Assembly: GCA_027577595.1 (NCBI GenBank)
Contig: JANBRJ010000057.1
Location: forward strand, 45,680 to 109,679
DNA from: Coemansia sp. RSA 487
Lineage: Eukaryota > Kickxellomycota > Kickxellomycetes > Kickxellales > Kickxellaceae
DNA: 64,000 bases
Reading direction: 5' to 3'
The notes beneath the pieces are model-generated. The model worked only from the letters and a program-made list of their open reading frames with translations, searched no databases and was not told the DNA's origin. Positions 30,004 to 40,808 of the stretch are shown here, in pieces (within the stretch, counting starts at the first letter, position 1; each line of letters begins with the position of its first letter). The translations under genes were made by a program, and so were the position numbers.

Positions 30004-31212
30004 TCAAATAAGCCCATTGAAATGCGCTATCGTCCGGTCAGGCCCGATTTCGTGGAACTCCTGCTTTGAGATTCTCCAGCTATCCACCGTATTATTCTCG
30101 TGCTGCGCGGCCAGCAGGCGACCGCCCTGCCACGCACATATAGTCGGGTCGTCGGGTACAGTAACATGGACGCGCGCTATATCAGGGCTCAGCGCCTGGA
30201 CCTCTGCCTGCAGACGATCGCGCAATCCCGGAAGCTGCGCTGAGCCGCCGACAAGCACAATGTTGGCTAGCATAACGGCCCGCGTCTCCGGCGGACATGC
30301 ACCGACGGCCTGTACAACCGCATTGTGGATGCCGCCCATGTGGTCCATACCCACATCAGATGGATGGAACAGGGCCTCGGGCACAGCGAACCGCTCCCTG
30401 GCTAGTGGCAGCACCTGCTGCGCTTCGCTTCCAGCCATCAGCTGCTCCGCCCGGTCGCCACATCCGCGCACAAACCCGCGCTTTGAATGGACAAAGTCTG
30501 GCAGCACGTAGTCGACGCGCACCGCTGCAGCTGCCTCTTGGTCGCGGTCAAAGTCCTGCGAAACAAAGCACGTTTGCTCCTTGACTGCGCTCATAATGTA
30601 CGTCTCGTCCATCATGTCCCAGTACCGGAACGACACGGTTTCCTTGAGGTAGTTGGTCAGCATGCGTCCGCCAATATCCACACGCCGAATGCCTTGTACC
30701 ACCTGCCGTCCGCCCCAGTACGGCACCACGTACGTGAACGCATGCCCCACATCCACGATAACCGTGCACTCGCTAGCCTTGCCAGCTGCTTCAACAGCTA
30801 GCCTGGTTGCGGGCGTCCGCACTGCCGATGCAAACCCGTATTCCTCAAACACGACCTCGTCCATGCTCCTTTGAATCTGCCGAAAGTTCAGCACGGGCTC
30901 GGTCAACATCAGATGCGTCTCCCTTGGGGCGCAGCCCAGAACGTCGTCGCTCAGCACACGGTCCCAGATCACCAGCTCTGCATCCCAGTGCACCAAGTAT
31001 CCGCGCTCGAACGGCGATCGGTAGTACAGCCCAGACAGGTCGGCGGCGCTGGCTTCTGCAAGATCCGCTACGCACACGCGCCGTGTACGTTTTGTTCGCG
31101 TCACCGTGTTCGGTATCACCTGTGGCTGCTGCTGCGGTTGATTTGCGTTGCTGTCTTCGGCGTAGCCACACTTGATTGTGTACGATCCGTTGTCAAGTAC
31201 CAGCGTCCGCAT
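30004..31212 (-). CDS. ARP6: Actin-related protein 6
   Basis: 402 aa. It begins with the actin-fold phosphate loop MRTLVLDNGSYTIKCGYA and shows FERGYLVHWDAELVIWDRV, LTEPVLNFRQIQRSMDEVVFEEYGF, VIVDVGHAFTYVVP (second phosphate loop), the Arp6-typical RRVDIGGRMLTNYLKE and the C-terminal IVLVGGSAQLPGLRDRL. Arp6 is a core subunit of the SWR1 chromatin remodeller that exchanges H2A for H2A.Z. Length is near the yeast protein. No intron is needed. It lies between two other minus-strand genes. Confidence 0.95.
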   Translation of the reverse strand: MRTLVLDNGSYTIKCGYAEDSNANQPQQQPQVIPNTVTRTKRTRRVCVADLAEASAADLSGLYYRSPFERGYLVHWDAELVIWDRVLSDDVLGCAPRETHLMLTEPVLNFRQIQRSMDEVVFEEYGFASAVRTPATRLAVEAAGKASECTVIVDVGHAFTYVVPYWGGRQVVQGIRRVDIGGRMLTNYLKETVSFRYWDMMDETYIMSAVKEQTCFVSQDFDRDQEAAAAVRVDYVLPDFVHSKRGFVRGCGDRAEQLMAGSEAQQVLPLARERFAVPEALFHPSDVGMDHMGGIHNAVVQAVGACPPETRAVMLANIVLVGGSAQLPGLRDRLQAEVQALSPDIARVHVTVPDDPTICAWQGGRLLAAQHENNTVDSWRISKQEFHEIGPDRTIAHFNGLI

Positions 31213-31468
31213 ATCCTACTCTCCCTTCTATGTTGCTCGATTCAAAACGAAAAATATGGCAATAGCCAGTCACAACACAAAGCTGTCATCAGCTTTCTGG
31301 CCATTTTATATTATTTAGCTACCCCCCAGCACCAACAGAAACTTGTGGGCTTCTGGGTTAGCTCCAAGGATTTTGGCTCTGGTTGCCAATTAATGATACA
31401 TTTGATGATAAACATGTAAAAAGTGATATAAATGCTATATTTTGAGCACAGGGCGACATGCAGGCAGG

Positions 31469-34400
31469 CTACTTCCAGACCTCGCCTATTGTCTGCTGCC
31501 TTCGCTTCGATGCCGATGGCGAAGACGACGGCGAAGACGACGATGTCACTGCACGCCCCTCGTGTCTGGCACGCTTGATAACCGGCCGATCCGCTTCGAC
31601 ATGCACAAACGCCTGCTGAATATGCTGTGCAACCTGGTCGTGCCGCAGCTCGCGCTCCTGCAAATGTCGTGCAATGTGCCAGTCGCGGTGCGTTTCCCAC
31701 TCTTGCGACGACACCGCTGGCGCCGACGCAGGGCACTGCGGACACCGGATCTGCATCACGGCCTGCGATGCGCTCATCGACTCCATCATTGCGTTCACTG
31801 CAATGTCCAGCACCAAATCCACGCCCTCCAGCGAGGCCATATCGTCATCTCCGTCCTCCCTTTCTCCTTCGTCGTACGCGCTTCCTTCTTCTTCTGCAAT
31901 TGCCGTTGGGGCACCGGCTTCCTCCAGTTTTGTGCGCACCGTGGCCATAAACGAGGACTCGCCCATGGTTGCATTGCCGCCTGCAACGCTGCTGTTCCGG
32001 CTGTGTCTGTTGCTGCTTACATGGCTACTGCCCTTACCTGCACCGACAGCAGCCGCGGAATTGGCATTAACCGACCTTGGTCCTGCTGCTGGCCCTGCTT
32101 GCGATCCAGATATTGCGTTTTCAGGGGCATCCACTGAGTTGTGGAACTGGAATATCTGGATCTCGCGCTTACGCCGCGTGGCCGAGATCAACGCAGGCAT
32201 AAACCCATCGTTGTTGCTCTGCGCCTCCTCTGGCGTGGCCACAACCAGACTGCCGTCATCATGCTTGTCCATATCCATATGCTTGTATCCTTCGCCATAC
32301 CTGGCTGCGCTATCCATGTCGACGTTCGACTGGATGTACACGCTTGCGCGGGGTCGCGATGAAGCTGTTGTCGCCCGGCTTGGTGGGCCAAAGTCGTACT
32401 CCTCTGCCCTCGCTACCTGCTTTCCCTTGCTTGTGCTAGAGTTAGCTGCTGCCTGCACATACTCGGCCGTGTAGTTTTGCTGAGCAACATTGTTATTGTT
32501 GGCAGGGCCGTTGCCTACGTTTGCCTCAGCTGGTGCATCCTGCATCCCTTGGCCATCATCTTCCATTTCCGCGTCGTCGTCTTCTCCCTCTCCCTCTTTA
32601 TAATTCTCCTCCTCCTCCTCCTCCTCCTCCTCCTCCTCTTCTTCTTCTGACTCGCTCTCCTTTGGTGTTCTCAGATAAGACATGTCCGTGTCGCTTGAAT
32701 CGTACTCACTTCCAAACTCCGCACCAGGCTGAGTTGGCCGTGGAGGATCGAGCGGCGGCGGAAGGGCATGCACATCGGGCTCATGCATTGAGTCCATCGG
32801 ATGGCTACCGCCGCCGCCAAACATATGGCTCGCATACTGCGGTGCTGTGGCAGCATTGCCTGCAAACATATGGTGATGGACGGTGCGGTCCAGCGGTGGT
32901 GTTGATGCTGAGGACGGTGATGCTGAGTCCGAGTCTATCGCGCTCTCCACATCATCGTCCTCATAGACATACTCCTCGTTCAAATTATTATCTCTGTATC
33001 CTTGGGCGTGCTCGACTTGGTTTGCGGACCACGATTGCAGCGCTTGGGCTTGTAGGAATGTCTGATGGCTCGGTACAGCAATGCCACTATTCCTTGCGTC
33101 AGTTTTAGCATCACCGGCTGGGCGAGTTGCGGTTTGGGAGTTTGAAGAGCGCAGCGAAAAACTACTCTGTATATTTAGCTCATGCTGCTGGTTCTGTTCC
33201 TGTGGATGCCCTTCAGCAGGACTCTCGTCATAGACAACCGCGCTGGTGTCCTGATCCATCGCATCCAGCTGTGTATTTTCTGCTCCGCCTACATCTGTTG
33301 TGTCGTACCTGCCTGTATTATCTTTATCAGTGCGCGGTTTGGACAGCCATTTATGCATCATCGAAGCACTAGCAACTTCGCGTTGAAACGATTTGGCTGT
33401 AAGACTAAACCCAAGTAACGGAAATAACGAGCTGGTTTGCTGTGCATGTCGGGATGGGTGAGTACCATCTCCTGTGTCATTTTCGCCTGCAACGATCGTC
33501 GCTATACAAGCACGAACAGCATTCACTACTATATCCGGCGAATCCTGCATACCATGTGTATGCCGTGACGGGAACGCAACTGTTTTAGATCTCGGCGTCT
33601 TTCCGCTGGTCGAATACGACATGGTTAGCGAGCGCGGCCACCGCTTGCGCATGTCCCATTCCTCTAACACGCGCATCCACAGATCCATGCTGTTCATCAG
33701 GATCCAGCGGTCAAGCTTTTCTAGCTGGTGGACAGGGTAGCGATTAAAGTTTTTGGTGGCCGACAGTGACTGTGGCTCATTTTTGTCGATTACCGGACTG
33801 TTGTCGATGCCGCGGCAACGGTTATACACGAGCATTGCCTGATCCTGCCCAAGTTTAATGCTCAGCTGCTCCAATGTAAAATCCATGAGGTCTCCAGCTG
33901 TCTGTGCATTGAATGCCGACTCGACTAGATGACCCAGCTTGCCACCTAGCATAGGAATGCTGGGTATAGGCAATGTCCTCATCAAGCCCTCGGTTTGCGA
34001 TTGCAGAAACACGGTTTGCTTGCTGGGTTTGTTGAATCCACTACCGATTTTCGCAAGAAACTTGTTGTGCGCAATGCCTGCCGAGGTCCTATATCCAAGC
34101 TCCTGGAATATGGTATTGCGAATGTTGTTTGAAAGGTCGGCTGCGTACTTGAGCTGTAGATCCTGCCAGCCCACAGTCGTTTGCGAGACATTGCCCACAA
34201 TTATGCCGTATTCTGTAGCCAACCCATTGCTACCAGATACCACAGGTTCCTTCTCCTTGCCCTTGCGTGAAAATGGTATCCAGTGGACCGCCGGAGTAGG
34301 TAGGGACAGCTCTGATTCATTATATCGGTATTGGTTAAAAAGTGCACCGTCAGCGCGAACAGCCTCTCCATCGCTGGCCCATTCCAGTACACCACGGTTA

Positions 34401-35757
34401 AAGTCGTTTAATATCTGCTCTCTAACCATGGATGAGACATCAAGATAGGCCTCGTCGATACTTGCTTTGCTCATAGTTGGACACAGGCGCTTGACAACAT
34501 TCATGATCTCGCGGCTTGCCCGCCGGTACCCATCAAGACTGACTTTGTGTGTGCTGACTGCTGGTGACGGGTGATAGGCAGGAGGGCTTGTTCCAGAAAA
34601 GGTGGCCACATGCACCAATTTGAGCTCGGGACATTTTTCAAGGGCTTCGCGAGGGGTATCCATTCTACAAATGCGGAAATTAATTTGCCAAATGTGAAAC
34701 AAAATAGAGGCAGTAGGTGGCAAAATGTCAGCTGAGTCGAAACAAATACAGCAGGACACCACCCCAAATACGGAAAGCGATTTAGCTCGGATTTTCGCTT
34801 ACCTTCGTATGCCCTTGTCACGCGCGGGATAGTTTACGGCAATAAGACCTTGCCATTGCTGCACTGCCAGCGGTACATCTGGGCTAATTCCAAGCCGTAG
34901 CTGCTCTACAAACAAAAGTAAATGAAGACAATATCAGTGACGGGACGCTGTTAGAGGATTATTTAGCAATGTCGGCGAGCTGATGGTTGCAATTGGAAAA
35001 GTAGAACCGCCAGACGTTGGGGGAGGATATGTGTGCATGCACTATATTTGCAACATTGCGGATATGCATAAATTAACATAAAGCCAACATCAGCAGGAAC
35101 ATCTACCCTATTTGCCGCGACCAACAGACGCTGTGTTCAAAGGAACAAAGAAATATCGCTTCTCGTTCGTCTGCTCATTTCTATGCCATTCAAAGTCGTT
35201 GTCGGAATAGGCGGCGTTTCATGCAGATTTTGTGTGTTCCATTCGTGCTGAAAGATGAAATAAGGGCGTGCATTCCTCCTCGAAAAAAGGTGATTGTTTT
35301 GAACAAGAGCGCATTTAATAATTGGAGTGGATGAGGGGAGGAAAGCAAAAAACAAAAAGCAGGCCATTTGCTGTTGCTGTTGTGTTTGAGCGCAAGCCAG
35401 TAGCCATCATATACGCCATTCTATCGAACATTATTTTGTTTCTGTTGTTCAGAACGACAGTGTAATTTGCATAGCCGTGTAGAGAACATAGCCAACTTAC
35501 CAACTTGGCAGTAAAAGCAATCTACAAACGAGTATAAATGTAATAAAAATGTAGGGGAAAACGTTAGCAAAGGCTCAAATCAAATAATGTGTGTATTTCG
35601 TTTTTAAAAAAAAACCAAAAGTGCAACAGTCTCTGCAAGAAAGTTCCAACCCATTGCCCTGTATGTCTTTGCACGTACCTAGGTCAATATGGATGATGGC
35701 TCGCTGTCGCGCCAGCTCCTCCGCCACCAGCGAGTGGAAGGCGTCTACAGTGGTCAT
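31469..35757 (-). CDS. RAD30: DNA polymerase eta (Y-family), four exons including a 21-nt microexon
   Basis: Exons are 35757-35679, 35521-35501 (21 nt), 34905-34803 and 34664-31469. All introns are GT...AG (GTACGT, GTAAGT, GTAAGC donors; TAG acceptors) and all phases match, giving 1132 aa. Exon 1 ends RAIIHIDL. The microexon adds DCFYCQV (catalytic Asp, steric-gate region). Exon 3 gives EQLRLG...PLAVQQWQGLIAVNYPARDKGIR. Exon 4 supplies SIDEAYLD (catalytic Asp-Glu), the palm and little-finger domains, a long acidic low-complexity tail with a poly-Glu run, and a UBZ-like CPQC...HRDWHIARH finger. It bypasses UV lesions at PCNA-bound forks. The last residues, QQTIGEVWK, may be a weak PIP-like motif. 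Confidence 0.88.
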
Positions 35758-36881
35758 GGTCTGTGGTGCCGAAACCGCTGGACACGTAGACGCTATTCAC
35801 AAAATACACTGCACTATAGACGCTCGAAAGAACACAACCAGCAAAGATAGCACCTTGTATATACAATATAACAAAATATAAACAAACACCAGTCAGAGTC
35901 TATAAAAATGCTTGAATAAAGAGAATGAGGATTTAGGCAGCCAAAGTTACACAAATGTCGAATTGAGCAGAGAGAAAAAAAAAGTTACAAAAGCACAAAA
36001 GAGAGTGAAAAAACAACACACGATGACGATGAGTTTGAGGGTGTTTATTTTTTTTTGGGGAGAGGGAAGGAGTGGCACTTTCAAACGTGTTGATGAAAGC
36101 TGGGCTGCCTGCAGCTCAAGCTCTAGCAGCTCACAGCTCGATTGAATCTGCAAGCAAGCAAGCGACAGAGTGCGCTCATCGGACGACAAGGAAAAAGGAA
36201 CAAATGGCTCCCCCAAGCGCAGTGTTGTTCCAACCTTTTAGCAATGACCACGTCATTCTCTCCCTTGTTTCCAAGGCTGGAAGCTTTGATCAGGTTTGAA
36301 AAGAGCAAAGATTCCTAAAAAGTAAAGTTCCTGTCGAAAAAAAAACTGCTAAGCCACACTTTTTTGGCAACAAAGGCGTTTTAATTTTTTTTGCTCTCCG
36401 CCAAATGCAAAACACTCTCTCCATATCGCGTTTTTTTTGGAGGAGGATGCGCGTGTTGATAAAGCTGTGTCAACCCCGAGCCCAATCAACGAGTCAACGT
36501 GATCGGCCCTTTTGTGTGGGATACAGGAGTCATTTAATTTTGGGGCTGCTCAAATTGCGAACTTTATTTTTAAATCGTTATCTTTGGTACCATCGGTCAC
36601 TTTTGCGCCAATCTCCCCCCACACACGCACCAATGGATGGTCCGGACGGTATCAAAGAAATGAGTAATAATCACACCAGTAAAGCCTGGCCCTGGAAGGA
36701 TTATCTCTATTTTTTTTGCTTGCCCCAATACTAGAAGCGGACACTACATAATAAGTATAGCTTGGGTTTTTTTTGTGTGTCTGTCGGTTTTTCTTCCTTA
36801 CTCGCTACACTCTCCCTTATTTATTACTTTTCATACTTTTAATATTTTAGACAGGCATCCTTTGCACACAGATATCCCACC
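35758..36881. other. Divergent promoter region, Pol eta / SPX-phosphatase
   Basis: About 1.1 kb with A- and T-runs and only short, repetitive frames. No gene or RNA supported. Confidence 0.5.
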
Positions 36882-38915
36882 ATGAAATACGGCCTATACT
36901 TTGGTCAGCAGAAGACTGAGTTCCCTGCAGAGTGGCAGTCACAGTTCATCGATTACGATGCACTAAAGGCGTTTCTCAAAACACGCATGGTTGATGCCAG
37001 CGTGCGTCTGGCAACCGCGTTCCCGCGCGCGCACGACTTCCCGTGGGCGCCAAAGTCCGTCGATGAGCCGTCCTTTGACGCGCTCCTCGACCAGCGCCTT
37101 GCGCTTGTAGGGAAGCGGACCCCCGAGTTCGTACGCATGCTTGACGCCGAGGTGGAAAAGTTTAACACGTTCTTTGTTACAGTCAAGGACAAGACAAAGG
37201 CAAAGATCGCGCATGCGCTGGACAGCGAGCGCCGGCCCGAGATTGCAGAATGCGAGGTGGCTCTGAAGGACCTGCTTCTTCTGGAGCGCTTTGTGTTTCT
37301 CAACTTCACTGCAATCGCCAAGGCCCTGAAGAAGCATGACAAGTGGTCAGGCCTCCATATCCGCGAGCCGTACCTCATGCGCACCTCCCATCTGTCCTTT
37401 GTCATCTCGACGTCTCTGCTGCATCTCAAGCCCGAGCTCATGGCGCGCCTGACCAGCCTCCATTCCGAAACCAACGAAGCTATCAACTCTCTTGGTCTAT
37501 CTGCCAATCAGAGCGATATGACCAGCACAACCGCTGCACTGAGGAGCATGATTGTTGGCAGCGAGTCTGCCGATTCCACGCGGGTTACCACGCCCTCTTC
37601 AGAGGATCTGAAGCAGATGGTCGTGGGCGCACAGTATGCGTCACAGGAGCTTGGCCCGCTGGTGGGGCTTCTTCACGAAACACAGACAGTCATGATATCG
37701 TTACGCGGCCCGCACGGCACAGACATTATCGGCGGCGTATTCAGTTGCCTCGCCAACCACAACTGCCAGGTGGTCGACTTTTCGCTGTCTCGGTTGCACC
37801 ACGACGTCACCTTTGGAGTGCTCGTGCACTTGCACAACCGCGACGTCGATCTCTTTAGCGATCTTGCCAAGACCGCCCAGGAGTGGGACGGCACATTGTC
37901 CTTTGACGTCCAGGACGCCAAGCTCAAGGCATCCAAGCTTGCCGGCGCAATGCAGTATGCTCTAGACGAGGCGCCCTACGCCAGCCGTGTCAAATACATG
38001 GCCACCGTTCTGAACGAGCGCGGGTTGTCGCCAGAGTTTTTGAGCGAGTGGCTCAACCTGCTTCTTTCCAAGAAAATCAGCGTTGAGCAGATGAGACGCC
38101 TCGACAGCCACACGTCGCTGATGTGCGTTGAATTCAGACTCAGTGTCCCCGACACGCTGTCACCTGAGGAGATGCAATCCGAGCTGATTGCAATCAGCAC
38201 CCGCTACCACACTGACGTAGCGCTGCAGCTGGACAATGTATTTAGAAGGCAGAAACGCCTCGTCGTGTTTGACATGGATTCCACACTGATCCAGCAGGAG
38301 GTCATTGACGAGATTGCAAGGGCCACGGGCATCGAAGAGCAAGTGGCTGCGATCACCGAAAGCGCCATGCAGGGTGAGATAGACTTTAAGGAGTCGCTGG
38401 CGCGCAGAGTGGCTTTGCTTGAGGGAACGCCAGTTGAAGCCTTGGAGGACGTCAAGCGCAGTTTGCGTTTCACCGATGGTGCACACTACCTATGCCGTGC
38501 TTTGAAAAACGCAGGCTTCAAGCTTGCTGTTATCTCTGGCGGCTTTCTCCCGCTGGCAAAGTACGTAAGGTCGGAGCTAGGACTTGACTATGCGTTTGCC
38601 AACCAGCTCAAGGTCACCGCTGATGGTAAGCACTTGACAGGCGAGACCATCGGCCCAGTGGTCGATGCCACGCGCAAGGCCGAGTTGCTCGAAGTCATTG
38701 CTCAGGCTGAAGGGATTGCCATCGACCAGGTCGTTGCCGTGGGTGATGGCGCCAACGACCTGCTGATGCTGGGCAAGGCCAGTCTTGGCATTGCCTTCAA
38801 TGCGAAACCCCGTGTGCAGCAGCAGGCTGGCGCGCGGATCAACCAGAAGAGCCTTGCTAATATTCTGTACCTCATGGGGTACTCTGAAAGCGATACGACT
38901 GAGCTCCAGATCTAG
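36882..38915 (+). CDS. SPX-ACT-phosphoserine phosphatase fusion
   Basis: 677 aa, no intron. Residues about 1-210 form an SPX domain: start MKYGLYFGQQK, the helix with FVFLNFTAIAKALKKHDK, and basic inositol-pyrophosphate-binding-type residues. Residues about 265-345 form an ACT domain (TVMISLRGPHGTDIIGGVFSCLANHNCQVVDFS). From about 458 on is a SerB-type HAD phosphatase with VVFDMDSTLI (nucleophile Asp464, acid Asp466), the ISGGF motif and VGDGANDLLML. It would release serine from phosphoserine. ACT-SerB is known; SPX senses cellular phosphate through inositol pyrophosphates, so phosphate control of serine synthesis is the inferred role. Confidence 0.92.
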   Translation: MKYGLYFGQQKTEFPAEWQSQFIDYDALKAFLKTRMVDASVRLATAFPRAHDFPWAPKSVDEPSFDALLDQRLALVGKRTPEFVRMLDAEVEKFNTFFVTVKDKTKAKIAHALDSERRPEIAECEVALKDLLLLERFVFLNFTAIAKALKKHDKWSGLHIREPYLMRTSHLSFVISTSLLHLKPELMARLTSLHSETNEAINSLGLSANQSDMTSTTAALRSMIVGSESADSTRVTTPSSEDLKQMVVGAQYASQELGPLVGLLHETQTVMISLRGPHGTDIIGGVFSCLANHNCQVVDFSLSRLHHDVTFGVLVHLHNRDVDLFSDLAKTAQEWDGTLSFDVQDAKLKASKLAGAMQYALDEAPYASRVKYMATVLNERGLSPEFLSEWLNLLLSKKISVEQMRRLDSHTSLMCVEFRLSVPDTLSPEEMQSELIAISTRYHTDVALQLDNVFRRQKRLVVFDMDSTLIQQEVIDEIARATGIEEQVAAITESAMQGEIDFKESLARRVALLEGTPVEALEDVKRSLRFTDGAHYLCRALKNAGFKLAVISGGFLPLAKYVRSELGLDYAFANQLKVTADGKHLTGETIGPVVDATRKAELLEVIAQAEGIAIDQVVAVGDGANDLLMLGKASLGIAFNAKPRVQQQAGARINQKSLANILYLMGYSESDTTELQI

Positions 38916-39114
38916 GAGGGAGCTACATGCTTGTTCAGAAACGTTGATATACTTTTACCTGTTGAATACACAAAGTTATTCAAACATTCACATTGATAGA
39001 GTGGTGGTGAGTCGATGTTTTTTTTATGTAACCTTGATTAATATTTTCTTTGGAATTATTTTAAAACAACTTTTGCTTCCTTTTTCTCGTCGTTTGTCTA
39101 GATTCTTGTAAGCC

Positions 39115-39146
39115 ACATACATACATACATACATATATATATATAC
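39115..39146. repeat. CATA/TA microsatellite
   Basis: Consecutive cata units run into a ta dinucleotide tract, immediately before the Tc1-like relic. Confidence 0.85.
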
Positions 39147-39149
39147 ACC

Positions 39150-39530
39150 ATGGCTTGGCCATTATCTATTAGAAAACAAATCATTGAGAAGAAGGATCAA
39201 GGCCTCTCTCCTTGTATAATAGCTGAATATTTAGGCTTGCTTGTGCGGACTGTGCGAGCCCTGATCAAGCATTTTGATGAGTGTGAGACAATGAAGCCTA
39301 AGCCAAAGAGGGCAGGAAACCAAGTATCAACAAATGTACAAGCCGGCACACTGTGAATACAGCGAAGAAAGACCCGAGAGTAGCAAATAAACAGATCATA
39401 CAAGATCTAGAGCTCGATATTTGTCGCCAGTAGGTTGGAAAGATTATGAATCACGAAGGTATTGTTTCTAGGGTAGCAAGGAAGAAGCATATACGCCTAA
39501 ACTGGTGGCTATGACAAAGAGCAAAATCAC
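39150..39530 (+). pseudogene. Tc1/mariner-like transposase relic (DNA-binding part)
   Basis: The first frame (39150-39356) encodes a helix-turn-helix typical of Tc1 transposases (LSIRKQIIEKKDQGLSPCIIAEYLGL...TVRALIKHFDE). After stops and frame changes the second helix-turn-helix region is readable (DPRVANKQIIQDLEL and IVSRVARKKHIRL). No DDE catalytic domain remains, so it cannot be autonomous. Confidence 0.7.
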
Positions 39531-39609
39531 AACACTTGTAGAAGGCGATGCTCGTATACACACATCAAACGCTTCCTGTGAATATGGTCAGTCGCAACAT
39601 ATTAAAAAA

Positions 39610-39935
39610 TCAACATGGAGGTGGGCCGGGTACTACAATCTATCGGTCGACGTTGTGGCTCTGGAGGTTCTCTACGCGACGCTCCGCGACTTGCCGATAC
39701 CGCCCGGAGCAGCGAAACGCAAGACCCACAAGCTCGACTATATTGGTACCGTTCTGTGGATGGGAGGCAGCGAGCATCCGTAGCGCTTAGCTACTACCGT
39801 GTGCCTCTTTGTGTTTGGCTTTCTCGTCATCCTCCACTTTGGTGCAGTCGAAGGTAAATGGGCCAAATGGCCAACCGTCCCGTCACGGCTCTTGGCCCGT
39901 CCGCGCACCTTGCTTCTGAGGATGGTGGCAAAGGA
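39610..39935 (+). pseudogene. MFS (DHA2-type) transporter relic
   Basis: A fragment reading TWRWAGYYNLSVDVVALEVL and PIPPGAAKRKTHKLDYIGTVLWMG matches the WRW-F-x-NLP and PPG...DYLGT region of 14-TM drug:H+ antiporters. It then changes frame to FLVILHFGAVEGKWAKW. Only about 100 residues survive, directly after the Tc1-like relic. Not functional. Confidence 0.65.
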
Positions 39936-40290
39936 CAGCTCATTTCTTCGTAGTATCTCTTGTGTTTTTCGTTCAATACCATATTTCAATCTGAAAGCAC
40001 CAAGAAAAAAGCGTTTTAAATTCCATGACAAACCCTGAAAATAGCGTTGAGTAGAACTGTTATCCATTTGCTGATGTCAATCCAAGTTACAATGATCTAG
40101 ATTGACTAACTGTTGGCCCAATTCCTCGACTGGCAGCTTTTTTTGGCCGGAAATCTTGAGAAAGCTTGCACATACAGTTGCAGTGTTTGTGTTGCTGTCC
40201 TGCGCAAACACTGTCAGGTCATTTACTTTGGGCTTTCGATTGCCTTTTCTTAGTCTTTGGCTTTACGTAATAACGTTTGTACTGTTTCCT

Positions 40291-40449
40291 ATCGTTTGCA
40301 GCTACGCTGCTTGCTGTGTTTTCACTGAACCACGATCACAAACAACATTTGCGACGTTTATACGCCAATTGACTGTCCTAGTCATTGTTTTGCAGGTTCG
40401 AACACGATTCATATATTATACGCGAAAAAAAAACATTTGCTCACCACCG
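40291..40449 (-). repeat. Dispersed repeat, copy B (inverted relative to 21384-21540)
   Basis: About 159 bp; its reverse complement aligns along its length with copy A. It ends next to the CTF8 stop codon at 40455. It includes ggttcgaac, which looks like a Pol III B box, but no A box or tRNA fold was found. Confidence 0.7.
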
Positions 40450-40454
40450 TAGTT

Positions 40455-40808
40455 TTATACATTGGGCAAGCTTGAAATCTCTTTTTGGAGAATAACGTCA
40501 GGGCGGACCTTGAAAAGAAACTTTTCTTTGATGATGGCCTCGATATCATAAACCGAGTTTTGGTCAGGATCTGGTGGGTTGCGCTTCTTAAGCACAGCCA
40601 GTGGTTTTTTCAACGGCACAACCAAGCCAGGCACACGATGTATGCCGACAACCATGAGTACCTTGCCATCCGCAAGCCGTTTGATCTCGGCAAACTTTTG
40701 CTGTCCACGCAGTCCGCTTTGCTGGTCCGTTTCCAAGGAACCCTGTGCCTCAAGCAAGCAAAACTCTTTCAGATTCTGCTTGTTGTATGCGACTTCTATC
40801 TGCGACAT
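40455..40808 (-). CDS. CTF8: Ctf8, alternative clamp-loader subunit
   Basis: 117 aa. Family blocks are present in order: EFCLLEAQGSLE near the N-terminus, KVLMVVGIHRVPGLVVPLKKPLAVLKK in the middle, and YDIEAIIKEKFLFKVRPDVIL at the end. Ctf8 pairs with Dcc1 and Ctf18 in the RFC variant needed for sister-chromatid cohesion and checkpoint signalling. Length fits the small size of Ctf8. A TATA-like run (about 40883-40892) lies 75 bp upstream. Confidence 0.9.
   Translation of the reverse strand: MSQIEVAYNKQNLKEFCLLEAQGSLETDQQSGLRGQQKFAEIKRLADGKVLMVVGIHRVPGLVVPLKKPLAVLKKRNPPDPDQNSVYDIEAIIKEKFLFKVRPDVILQKEISSLPNV

Noticed and set aside
40380-40410. Possible tRNA or SINE from the B-box-like ggttcgaac
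   Set aside because: No A box at a suitable distance and no cloverleaf arms; the matching repeat copy has a degenerate box.
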